Source: Darksidea phi | Taxonomy: Eukaryota; Ascomycota; Dothideomycetes; Pleosporales; Lentitheciaceae | DNA: 64,000 nt | Direction: 5' to 3' | Assembly: GCA_030770425.1 (NCBI GenBank) | Contig: JASJFT010000071.1 | Span: forward strand, 62,001-126,000 | Shown: positions 55,383 to 64,000 of the stretch, piece by piece | Numbering within the stretch: position 1 is the first letter of the stretch | Layout of the letters: the number at the start of each line of letters is the position of its first letter | Position numbers and translations under genes: made by a program | Notes under the pieces: model-generated | Told to the model about the DNA's origin: nothing | Databases searched by the model: none | Seen by the model: the letters and a program-made list of their open reading frames with translations, nothing else

Positions 55383-55976
55383 AATACGCTCAAGATCGAC
55401 CGTGGGCTCCTGAATTTATGCTTTCATTGACGGTGCGCATAACACGTATGAACTAGTACTGCTAAGCCGTCAACTTCAACCCGTTGGCTCTCACGACCAG
55501 TTTTCCTAAGAAGAGCGATGGACACACTTCATCAGTCAACGGACCCGGTACCGGAGGCAGTAGGAGCACAAGGTAGGAACCTTTAGCTGAGATTTCTAAA
55601 CTGGTGTGATACGTAATACTGCGCATTAGATGTCATTATTCTTCATCAGATATCTGGATGTACGCGATACCCCGATTCTACAAATAATTGTGTCTAAGTC
55701 GACGCAGGATGCGAACAATTTTAGTGTAAAACGACTCTAAAAATAAGCTGGCTGTAGCCAACCGTCCCACGACTGAAGCGCATTCATCAATATTCATCGC
55801 CATGAATAATCTGCTCTCGCCACGCCTCATTGCAAACACAGGTATCATATCGGTTCTCGTGGTAGGAAGGCGTGCTAACTCAGATACAGGGCTCGCTTCC
55901 ATCTGACAATCCGCCTCCGCCTTCTACCCTTGGCACAACCGCCACACCATCTTCTGTTGCCAGCACGCCTCACACA

Positions 55977-57426
55977 ATGATTATGGCTATGCCGTTTCTG
56001 CATCGCACGTGGAGGTCGCTTTTCAGCCGCGCGTGGAAGCCGCTCGCCTTTCCCGCCAAGGGTTTCGTCCCGATTCCCGCAGACAAGAAGGTCGAAGAGG
56101 AGACCCTTCCGGACTACGTCGCTTCCCGATACTATCCTGTCCGGATTGGTGAAATCTTCCGAGACCGCTATCAAGTCGTGGGGAAGCTGGGTTTCGGAGT
56201 CACCTCAACCGTGTGGCTAGCACGTGATCTAAGGTAAGTCGCATTCCCCTTCCCTGCATGGCGCCTGTTCGCTCAGCCGTCATTTTTTAGCGAATACCGA
56301 CACGTCGCTCTCAAGCTCTTCATCCATTCCGAGTCCATGGGGAGTGAGCTGGACAACGAGCTCAATATTTACAAGCGCATCGAGAGCGTGTCTAAGGACC
56401 ACCCGGGCCGCGGTGCCGTCCGCTCGCTCCTCGACTCGTTTGATGTCGACAGTCCCAATGGCCAGCACCGGTGCCTTGTGCACCCACCACTCTGGGAGAG
56501 CGTGCTTGAAATCAGGCATCGCAACACCGTGCGGAGGCTGCCGGAGCCAGTTGTAGCCTTTGTGCTCAAGCGCCTCTTCCAGGCCCTGGACTTTCTGCAC
56601 AAAGAGTGCCACGTCGCGCATACTGACATCAAAGAGGCCAACATGCTGCTCGGAGCAGATGAGTCCGTGCTCAGAGACTTCGAACGAGAGGAGCTCGAGG
56701 AGCCTTGCCCAAGGAAGGAGCTCGATGGAAGAATCATCTACCTATCCCGCGAGCTCAACATGCCGAAAGACTTCGGTGCGCCTGTATTGTGTGACCTCGG
56801 CTCGGCCGTGCCGCTGGATGATGGGGAGGAGCACCGGGAAGACATCCAGCCTAATATCTATCGAGCGCCGGAAGTCATCCTGGATATTCCGTGGACGCAC
56901 AGCGTCGACATATGGAATGTGGGGTGCATGGTGAGTGTCGTTAGCTTGAATGAGCGCGCTCTAACTGACATCTTTCTTTCCTCTCGCAGGTCTGGGACGC
57001 CTTCGAGGGTGAGCGCCTGTTCACTGGCCACGATCCGGAACTCGAGACGTACCGGGGCCGGGCCCATCTCGCTGAGATGATAGCCCTCCTCGGGCCCCCG
57101 CCGCCGAGCCTTCTTGCCCGGGCGAACCTAAGGAGCAAGTTTTTTTCTGACGCCGGTGAGTTACGTGCTCCCTAGCTTCTAGGAGGCTGCCCCAAAGGTA
57201 TTCCTCTTCGCTAACGATGCCATTTTTAGGTGACTTTTGCGCCGGGATCCCCATTCCAGAACCGACTCCGCTCGAGCACAGGGAAAAGTCTCTTGAGGGA
57301 GCCGACAGAAAAGACAGGGATTGTTTCCTATGCTTCATGCGGAAGATGCTGCAGTGGGAACCAGAAAAGCGCAGCTCCGCCGGGGAGCTGGCACAGGATG
57401 AGTGGATACTCAAGCACACCACCTGA
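55977..57426 (+). CDS. SRPK-like serine/threonine protein kinase
   Basis: Exons 55977-56233, 56291-56930, 56990-57155 and 57230-57426 encode 419 residues. All catalytic motifs are present: the Gly loop VVGKLGFGVTSTVWLARDL, the VAIK-type Lys in HVALKLFIHS, the catalytic loop ECHVAHTDIKEANML (HTD in place of HRD, as in SR-protein kinases), the metal motif LCDLGSAV (DLG) and NIYRAPEVILDIPW. The split SRPK spacer is short, about 40 residues after the catalytic loop. SVDIWNVGCMVWDAFEGERL crosses intron 2. Fungal genomes carry many such reduced SRPK paralogues; substrates beyond SR-type proteins are unknown. The N-terminal PYYxxxxG-like stretch YYPVRIGEIFRDRYQ also matches the family. The start codon could be any of three close Mets at 55977-55989. 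Confidence 0.9.
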
Positions 57427-59389
57427 GGGCGGCTAGATGCTAGGGACTCGGTGCGTTGGATGTGGTGGTCGAAACGGCGGGTCTGCCAGATTGCACATTT
57501 GTCTTGCTGTCTGTTTGCACTAATCCACTCTAGATTCACTGCACTGAGGGCTGCGCTATGCCTCGAACGCGCTAGACTTCACAAAAATGCCTAGGTCTTT
57601 TGTCCAGTCCGGTCGCTGACTGATGGTTACGATCGGCGAGCTAGGAAAGCGATTCACCGGCCGAAGACAAGTGGAAACCAAAACTTCAAGTAGTGAGGGC
57701 GGCCAACCAATTCTTCCAAAGGATGGTGAAGCTCGTGAGCTAAGGGATGAAGGGAACGTGGCCGAACCACTGCAGAAAATATAGCATAACTAAAGTAGGC
57801 ATAGAAGGTAAAGAAGGTGTGAGAATTAGATACCTTGCTTTATAAATAAGCCTTTTGCTAGCAACTAGAGGTACTAATTCATTACTGATCCTCCCCCAAT
57901 ACCTAAATCACTGAATCGCCGCCTTAGATATGGATCCTCAGAGAGGATAACCTACAATATATTACGATATAAAATACAGAGAAAACCGCATAGATCATAC
58001 ATCCGTGCACCTCGGGAGAACCGCGCTAGCAGCCCGTTCAGGGAGGGGGTTTGTGGGCACTAGGCCATCAGGCCCGCCTCTCCGTTGCTTACCTGCGCAA
58101 CTACCTTCCCTCATCCGCTACAACAATATGGGTTTGGTCACCCTCGTGTCATGGCAGACGGGCTCTCACCCATAACGAGGCGAAAGATATCGCTAAGCTT
58201 TTCTGAGCGAAAAAGTATTAGTTATGAGGTCAAAGTTTTCGTGCATATGTGACTGGATTTAACCTGTCGCACCAGTCATTCTTCCGCAGCGATTGGATCC
58301 ATGTGTTTGCCGCAGGGGAGGTTAGTTAATATTAGAATCTGTACTATATGGTAAAAGTACCATGTTGCGCCTAACTACCTCTTCAGGAGTAAGCTCGATC
58401 TCGTCATTAGATACGATATATGTTGAGACGTTTTTATTTTCAACACGGCCGTGCGCGCGCACGGCGTAGCACGGGTCCTGCTATACGTGAACTGCGCTAT
58501 AATTACCCAATTGAATTATGTCCAACATTGACCGTGCGTGCGGTGCTGCAACACCGCCTGTCCGCTGCAGCACCACCTACGCATACGCACTATACCAAAT
58601 AGACTCCTTTCTAGTAATATATAACGATACTATACTAGACGTGGAATAGATGTATTAGGCGAAATAATAAATTGATATAATTTGACTTGTCAACGGGCCT
58701 CCTGGGGATAAACCTGATTGCTAGAATACAGGCGGGATGCGACATCACAAAATTCAGGAAAACAAGGTTGGTATTTTGTATAAATGCCAAACATGAGAGG
58801 TGCTCAGAATGCATTGCCTTTTTACTCTCAAAGCCAAATTCGCTCCCTATGCAGAACCCGTAAGCACTCTCGTTATAATGCAGCTGAGAAAGGGTGCATC
58901 TTCAAGAACTGAAACATGTTGGTCACGTGGTTCACATCGTTCATGATGTGTGTATACGGGACTCATGCTGGTGTTTGATAGACATTAGTTGATAACACTC
59001 ATTACAGATCAGTGGTTTTAGGGAAGGCGAAGGTGATGTGCTGATCTTATGCTGGGAGTTGCGCAGATTATATAGGAAGAAATAAAGCAGATACTCCTTC
59101 CAAGATGTGTCTAGTGGTCATACAGTTTTCCTCAATCCCTGTTCTCGGGTCGGATTTTAATATATTTCGAGCATCTGCAGGAGAGTGAAAGGATTTGCGC
59201 GACACAGTAGACAAAAGGCTGGCGATGACATGCTAGTATTATAATAAGGTTCAAGGTTTGGATAGGACCCGTTGAGAAGAGCTGAATTGGGGCTATGCGC
59301 AACTGAACATGGGTGGGCTAGGTCGTGTTTGTGCGTCGGGCAGAAGCACATGCATGGCAAGGCTGGCGCCATCAGGCTTTATAGCGCAA
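57427..59389. other. AT-rich relic region with palindrome
   Basis: Nearly 2 kb without a supported gene. Between about 57780 and 58000 and again between 58600 and 58760 the sequence is markedly AT-rich and TA-rich, while GC-rich islands lie between. An 18-base perfect palindrome is at 58448-58465, and a small stem (GCGGTG / CACCGC) lies about 80 bases later. This patchwork is typical of old transposon copies altered by repeat-induced point mutation. Confidence 0.45.
58448..58465. repeat. 18-base perfect palindrome
   Basis: GCCGTGCGCGCGCACGGC is identical to its reverse complement. It stands as a GC island in AT-rich surroundings and may be part of a terminal or internal inverted repeat of a small element. 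Confidence 0.85.
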
Positions 59390-61180
59390 TCAATAGATTT
59401 CGATCCATCTCGTGTCGAACCCCATCCGAAAAGGATCGAAGTCCCGTTCATCCTGCGTGCTTCCGGGAACCCAGCAGTCCAGCTCGTGCAACGGAAAGAG
59501 GTAGCAATCACTAAAGATTTTATACTTTCCATCTCCGACTTCCTTCAAAATTGAAAATGCTCTGCTGCCATCGATCGCCCAAACCGTATCTCCTTCCTCA
59601 AATCCATGAGGTGCCATCCCAGGCATACTCCCAGCTTGGAATACGCATTTCCCTCCTCCCGACTTCTCCAAGATTTCCACAGTCGATGGAAGATCGCGAA
59701 AGATGTCGGGATGGAATCGAAACTGTCGCCTCATCTTACCTCGAGAAGAAGTGGAAAGTCTTGGTATAAGCCATTGTAAGTCCGTAGCAACGCTTAATGC
59801 CTGGGGTCCCGGAAATATATTTCGAGACCTGAGGATAATCTTTAAAATGACTGCAAGAGCCGCGGCGGTCAGCCACTCACCGGACCTTTTGAGCACTCCG
59901 TTGATGGCACCGATGCAGTGTGCTCGAACGATTAAGTGAGGCCGTACGTAGTCCTTGCTCAAGTGGTTCGGAAGTATGATCTGCGGGTGTTTTAACAGAT
60001 TAGACGTTTCTTCCGGATACGTAACCATCTCCGTAATCATCGCCCGATTCCAAGGTCCAACGACGTCCGTTGAAAGATTAACAGGTACGGGGACAAGGTT
60101 CTCAGCACTCGGGTCCGTCCAGTCCGGGACCCAGGAAGGTAGATGTTGACGCCTGGTTTTGGTGTAGGGAAAGCAATATCTTAGCACGCGAAGTTGTCGG
60201 CTGTGAAGGATTATGGACGAGGCGGCTCGAGTGAAAGTGTCGTCCACGCTTCGGCCATAGTCAACAGGGACAAGCGACTTGACAGGATCCTCCACAACGC
60301 CGAAGAGAGCAAATATCTTGTCCCTCGGGTCGGTTGATGAGCAACTCCTTGTTCTCTGCAATGCGTCGAGCAAACACGAAGCGCGCGGTCCTCCTGGCCT
60401 CCAGCGGAAAGGTGCGGGCATGTTAATACCGTGCCTTCTACATTGTATGGATAGGGAAGCAAGATCATGTCCGCTCAAAGGCATTTGACCTTGTCCAATG
60501 ACCATGACTGCTTTCTTTGAGAGCGCGAATTCTTGAATGACCCAGACCCGAGAGAACCACCGTCTGGAGAAAAGTTCTCGTAGAGCACCAGGTCGGTAGT
60601 GAGAAACTTGAGGGCCCCAAAGTAGAGCGTCAAAACGTAGAGGGTTTTCGCTTTCGCCGAGATAAATGACTACTTGTTTGGCATTGGAGTATATGTCCCG
60701 CATCATGCCGACTTGGTGATTGCGTTCCTGCACGTTGCTCTGGTCGATACTGATCGCATCCACCCACAATGTCCTCGACATGCTCTTATGCCGAAGGCGC
60801 CGTAGAGCGGCAAAGCAGTTTTTTGTGATTTTCAAGTATTGATCCGAGCATTGAATGATTTCTGAGCAGCTTGTGTCCCCATCCTCTGTGGCCCACGCGT
60901 ACGATAACGCTTCGTATTGGGTGTTCTCGACGAGGTCTGCATGGAAGAGGTCGCATGTGATAGGCTCATTGGGATTTCCGGCACGAAGGTGGATCAAGCG
61001 GATCTCCTTCGCATCGCCGCGGTCTAGTGGCCGATATGTATAATGCGATAACGAATCGGTTTCTACTGTGGGCCAGTCAATTGGGGTAGTATAGATACGG
61101 TTGTCGTATTGCCAAAGCTCTATTCGGTGGTTACGATGCATCGGAATTTTTCCACGAGCCAGCTGAAAAGAATGAAACAC
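59390..61180 (-). CDS. HET-domain (heterokaryon incompatibility) protein
   Basis: One exon of 596 residues. The three HET blocks are clear: QYEALSYAWATEDGD (89-103), RTLWVDAISIDQSNVQERNH (136-155) with QVGMMRDIYSNAKQVVIYLG following, and ELFSRRWFSRVWVIQEFALS (about 205-224). Upstream, KEIRLIHLRAGNPNEPITCD is the usual start of HET proteins. The C-terminal half contains SSTDPRDKIFALFGVVEDP, a motif typical of HET6-type proteins, and a final KIFSDCYLFPLHEL region. HET proteins trigger cell death when genetically different hyphae fuse; the partner gene is not evident here. A shorter start (MHRNHRIELW) at residue 14 is possible, and an upstream 5' exon (61356-61181 region) cannot be excluded. Confidence 0.93.
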   Translation of the reverse strand: MFHSFQLARGKIPMHRNHRIELWQYDNRIYTTPIDWPTVETDSLSHYTYRPLDRGDAKEIRLIHLRAGNPNEPITCDLFHADLVENTQYEALSYAWATEDGDTSCSEIIQCSDQYLKITKNCFAALRRLRHKSMSRTLWVDAISIDQSNVQERNHQVGMMRDIYSNAKQVVIYLGESENPLRFDALLWGPQVSHYRPGALRELFSRRWFSRVWVIQEFALSKKAVMVIGQGQMPLSGHDLASLSIQCRRHGINMPAPFRWRPGGPRASCLLDALQRTRSCSSTDPRDKIFALFGVVEDPVKSLVPVDYGRSVDDTFTRAASSIILHSRQLRVLRYCFPYTKTRRQHLPSWVPDWTDPSAENLVPVPVNLSTDVVGPWNRAMITEMVTYPEETSNLLKHPQIILPNHLSKDYVRPHLIVRAHCIGAINGVLKRSGEWLTAAALAVILKIILRSRNIFPGPQALSVATDLQWLIPRLSTSSRGKMRRQFRFHPDIFRDLPSTVEILEKSGGGKCVFQAGSMPGMAPHGFEEGDTVWAIDGSRAFSILKEVGDGKYKIFSDCYLFPLHELDCWVPGSTQDERDFDPFRMGFDTRWIEIY

Positions 61181-61860
61181 GGATTAAGATGTGAGTGTGG
61201 AGGTGAATTGGTTGTGGGAGGATTGAGGTTGAGGTAGGCGTAGTGTGGCTGTGCAAACCATTTCAAATGCAGTCTGGCCACAAACTCTATCGCATCAATA
61301 GCAAGCGACCGAGTCAGCTGCTTCTGCAGTGAGAGAGTAGTTTTTTGGTATTTCATGTGAGGCGCAAGAGGGTAATGATGATGAATTACTTTGGTTGACC
61401 GGTAAGATCGATAGATTGTTGTGATAGTTATTGCGCAACTAGTTGCAACGTGGTCCTAAAAAAAGAATGGCATGATCGTAGACGACAGGCTGTGGCAATC
61501 AGGCTTGCACACTCGCAAAACATTTTTCCAGTATTTGCATACCCATAGCAGTCTTCAGCGGCTTAGGGATGTGTGCATGCGGAACGTCATGGGAGTTGCC
61601 GCCCAATATATTCGCATATTATAGCATTGTTATGAAACGGCGGGAGGTTTTGCCTAGGTATAATGCGTAGTCTGTGATGGAAACTTGCGTGATAGTACTG
61701 GGCTGTGAGGGTTGATTTCACTGGAAAAAGAACGCCGGCCGTGTGCTGAGAAGTTAGACTAATTTGAAAAGCTCAAATGGGTTACTTTGTTGTGCACTGG
61801 AGCTTGGTGTTGCTGCGATAACGCACTCCATAGAACGTGCGTGTCAGCCAAGTCCTCACC
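61181..61860. other. Intergenic region upstream of the HET gene
   Basis: 680 bases. A minus-strand frame from 61356 overlaps the HET start and could be an additional first exon, but no donor/acceptor pair convinces me. Otherwise nothing is seen. Confidence 0.35.
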
Positions 61861-62187
61861 ATGCCATCGACGCCGACGAAGAAGGCTGCCAATCATAGCG
61901 ACGATTGCAAATTAGTGTCCGAGGGCGTTGTTTTTAGTGTTGCCACTCAACACAGTTCACGAGCGACTGCGCGATCCACAGAGGACGATTTTCAACGCTG
62001 GATATCAACGAACCGTCTCGATGAGCTTGCAAACAATTGCCGTTTCCCTCTCCCGCACCGAGATATAACTCTTAACGCTTCCAGATGCCGACCGCACCAT
62101 GTCGCTCGACCCTTGCCCTCACCCTGCGAAGCGACAACACTGGCCAGACGAAGGATGCAATGGTTAGAGTCCAAAGATACAAAATAA
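61861..62187 (+). CDS. Doubtful short hypothetical protein
   Basis: A frame of 108 residues beginning MPSTPTKKAANHSDDCKLVS in an acceptable start context (CACCATG). It contains DDFQRWISTNRLDELANNC and an Arg/Pro/His-rich second half ending WLESKDTK. No domain, signal or splice support is visible. Coding is only slightly more likely than chance. Confidence 0.2.
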   Translation: MPSTPTKKAANHSDDCKLVSEGVVFSVATQHSSRATARSTEDDFQRWISTNRLDELANNCRFPLPHRDITLNASRCRPHHVARPLPSPCEATTLARRRMQWLESKDTK

Positions 62188-63231
62188 GGGATGAACGAGG
62201 TCCGAGACCGAGACTGGAAGTATGGATTGAATATGGGATTAGGCATAGCATCCTTTGAGGTATTGATACGTCTTCGGGCGCTAGTCGCGTGGTCTTGCTC
62301 GCGGGCAGTCGGGCGGCTATAACGCATGTTGGCATCTGTTTGGCGGAGTACGCAGCGATGGATGCCGTGCATATCATGCGTATAGAAGATGGACTGCAAC
62401 GTAGTTCGAGGACCAGGCTGCTATGGGCGGATGTAGAACTGATTGAGTCCTCGAATCTGAGTTCAAAAGTGGTGGACGCGTACCCAAAAGGGTTGAGATG
62501 GGCACCAAGAGGCTTCTCTCTGAACTGAGGCGTCATTGTGATATGCCAATGAGCAGCTGTAGATTCAGCTTGCCCTCGTCCAAGTGTAAGATCTCGAAGG
62601 GGAGGATTGTTAGCACTTGCGCCTCGTTCCTGATGTAGGCTAGCTGTAGTTCTCTCTATGCGTACATGAAGTGAGTGAGTGAGATTGATTTACGCCCTAT
62701 AGAAATGGCTTTTGCCTTATCTACATGAGCCTCCCGTGGGGCATAAAGGGACACGCCTCAGTGCTGCCTGAAGGGCGCAAAAGGCGGATCGTGATTGTAA
62801 GATGCCGCTGGGCAGCAATTCGGTCCCCAGTATCCCTCCTTGCAGATACTAAAGGTGTATGCGTACATGAAGAGAGCTCCGATGGCTCATTGGACTATAG
62901 ACGTGCAGAAGAACGGCTAAGAGGTTGTTTCATAATCCTGTTCGAGCATTCCGCTCTCGAAGCTGTGCTGTGGAGCCTGCGGATTGTTGCCATGAGCACG
63001 GCCCCATTTGTAGAATTTGTGGGGTGAATCCTTGGGCGGTTTTCGAGTCTTCTCGCCCAAACTCAGTCTTTGCCCTCTCCATAGCGCCCCTTGCTCAACG
63101 TATACCGGTAGTCCACAGCAATATGTCGCAGGGCTTTCTCGGACAAGCTATTCGAGGCCTCCTGTAAGAAAACCAACTTCAAGGTGGGTGCGCATTCCTA
63201 TATGCTGATCTTTCAGCACGATATCCGCGAC
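62188..63231. other. Intergenic region before the terminal repeat
   Basis: About 1 kb. A 100-residue frame at 62725-63027 lacks any feature. No gene is supported. Confidence 0.4.
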
Positions 63232-64000
63232 GGGGGGCTCTCTCTTGCATGGCCGCCATTGCAGGACGCTGCAGCTACTGGCGAGAGGGAGCTGGGTCAG
63301 CATTCCTTTCTAATACTGCGATAGAGCCCTATACTTGAGCGGTAAGGACTCTCCTTTGCATGGCCGATACTGCAGGATAACTGCAGCTACTGACAAGAAA
63401 GGAGCCGGGCCGACATTCCTCTGCGAGCGCTTTCACCGCGAGCCCTATGCCTGAGGGGGGCGACCTGCCTCGACTCCGGCAGCGAGGGGCTTCTCCCTTG
63501 CATGACCAACACCGCAAGACACGGCAGCCACTGACGACAAAGTATTATCTCTTTGCGAGCCCTTTCTAGCATTGCGATAGAGCTCTATCCCTTGTGTAAT
63601 AGCAGGGCCTGCATCGATGAGAGGGGGTGACGAGCTCCCATCCGGCTTTCATCGTCCGCGGCGAGAGACTCCCCCTTGCATGCCTAACACTGCAACCACC
63701 GACGAAGAAAAGGCAAGCTAGTATCTCGTTGCGAGCTCTTCTAGCAGTTCGACAGAGCTCTCTTCCTTGTGCGCTAGCAGGGTTTGCATCGTCGAGAGGG
63801 GCGACGAGCTTCTGTCTGACTGCGCAGCACTTCACCTCCGCAGCGCCGGCCCTCGCCCCCTTCAAAACAACACACAACCTTCGGCAGCGACGACGAAGAT
63901 GCATGTATACTCAAAGGTATAGATCACATCAGTACTCTCTCTCTAATATAGAGGGTAAAGCGAGCATGTTAGGGACATGCTTCTGTCTGACTTCCGCAGC
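63232..64000. repeat. Degenerate tandem repeat running off the window
   Basis: At least four units of unequal length (roughly 110-180 bases) begin near 63232, 63341, 63484 and 63662. Each unit contains CTTGCATG(G/A/C)CC-like sequence, then ACTGCAG or ACCGCAA, GCAGC(T/C)ACTG(A/G)CGA, CTCTTTGCGAGC, GCGATAGAGC(T/C)CTAT and TTGTG(T/C)(A/G)(A/C)TAGCAGGG. In the later units AGGGG(C/T)GACGAGC follows. The block CTTCTGTCTGACT...CCGCAGC near 63806-63845 recurs at the very end (63981-64000), so the array continues beyond the window. No long frame is conserved between units, so it looks non-coding. No TTAGGG telomere repeat is present. Confidence 0.8.

Larger units (their letters stand above)
54502..55976. 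other. Intergenic region with two repeat types
   Basis: About 1.5 kb between kinase-like genes. It holds copy C of the dispersed repeat (54761-54843) and a 47-base tandem duplication (55294-55382). No intact gene is seen. Confidence 0.45.

Noticed and set aside
63900..64000. Telomere at the right edge
   Set aside because: No TTAGGG or CCCTAA repeats are present; only the complex tandem repeat reaches the edge.

Overview
This window reads as the nuclear genome of a filamentous ascomycete, most likely a dothideomycete (class is an inference). Genes are split by short introns, about 45-90 bases, with GTAAGT/GTATGT-type donors, CTAAC/CTGAC-type branch sites and AG acceptors. The gene set is fungal: N-myristoyltransferase, mitochondrial ribosomal proteins uS8m and bL36m, the TLDc protein Rtc5, a DUF8004-type protein, a cAMP-receptor-like GPCR, a MAPEG protein, a DyP peroxidase and a HET-domain protein. 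No bacterial, organellar or CRISPR features are seen. Exon boundaries below were worked out by hand from splice sites, reading phase and protein continuity, not from transcripts.

Region 1 (0-20 kb) is a housekeeping-like block. It holds a truncated single-pass membrane protein at the left edge, a proline-rich conserved protein divergent from MRPS8 (uS8m), a 929-residue DUF8004-type protein, a MARVEL-type four-helix membrane protein, a 546-residue unknown protein whose last exon was recovered by splicing, a small putative membrane protein, and the run NMT1 - bL36m (RTC6) - RTC5. The Rtc5 N-terminus carries an N-myristoylation signal, so enzyme and probable substrate lie within 4 kb of each other.

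Region 2 (20-27 kb) is gene-poor. It contains a DUF7924-type pseudogene with two stops and two frameshifts, one copy of a short dispersed repeat, a microsatellite and other decayed coding-like sequence.

Region 3 (27-47 kb) is accessory but intact: a GPCR, an FAD-dependent oxidoreductase, an unknown protein, a MAPEG protein, a 13-exon Hsp70-like ATPase, a single-pass membrane protein, a protein with a helical N-terminal domain, a Gfo/Idh/MocA-type dehydrogenase and an 8-exon DyP peroxidase. No clear biosynthetic cluster is visible.

Region 4 (47-64 kb) starts with about 4.6 kb of gene desert. It then carries three kinase-fold genes (an APH-like protein, a small divergent kinase-like protein and an SRPK-like kinase) and a HET-domain gene, among repeats and AT-rich relic sequence. 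It ends in a degenerate tandem repeat running off the window. This arrangement resembles a fast-evolving, possibly subtelomeric self/non-self recognition region, but that is an inference.
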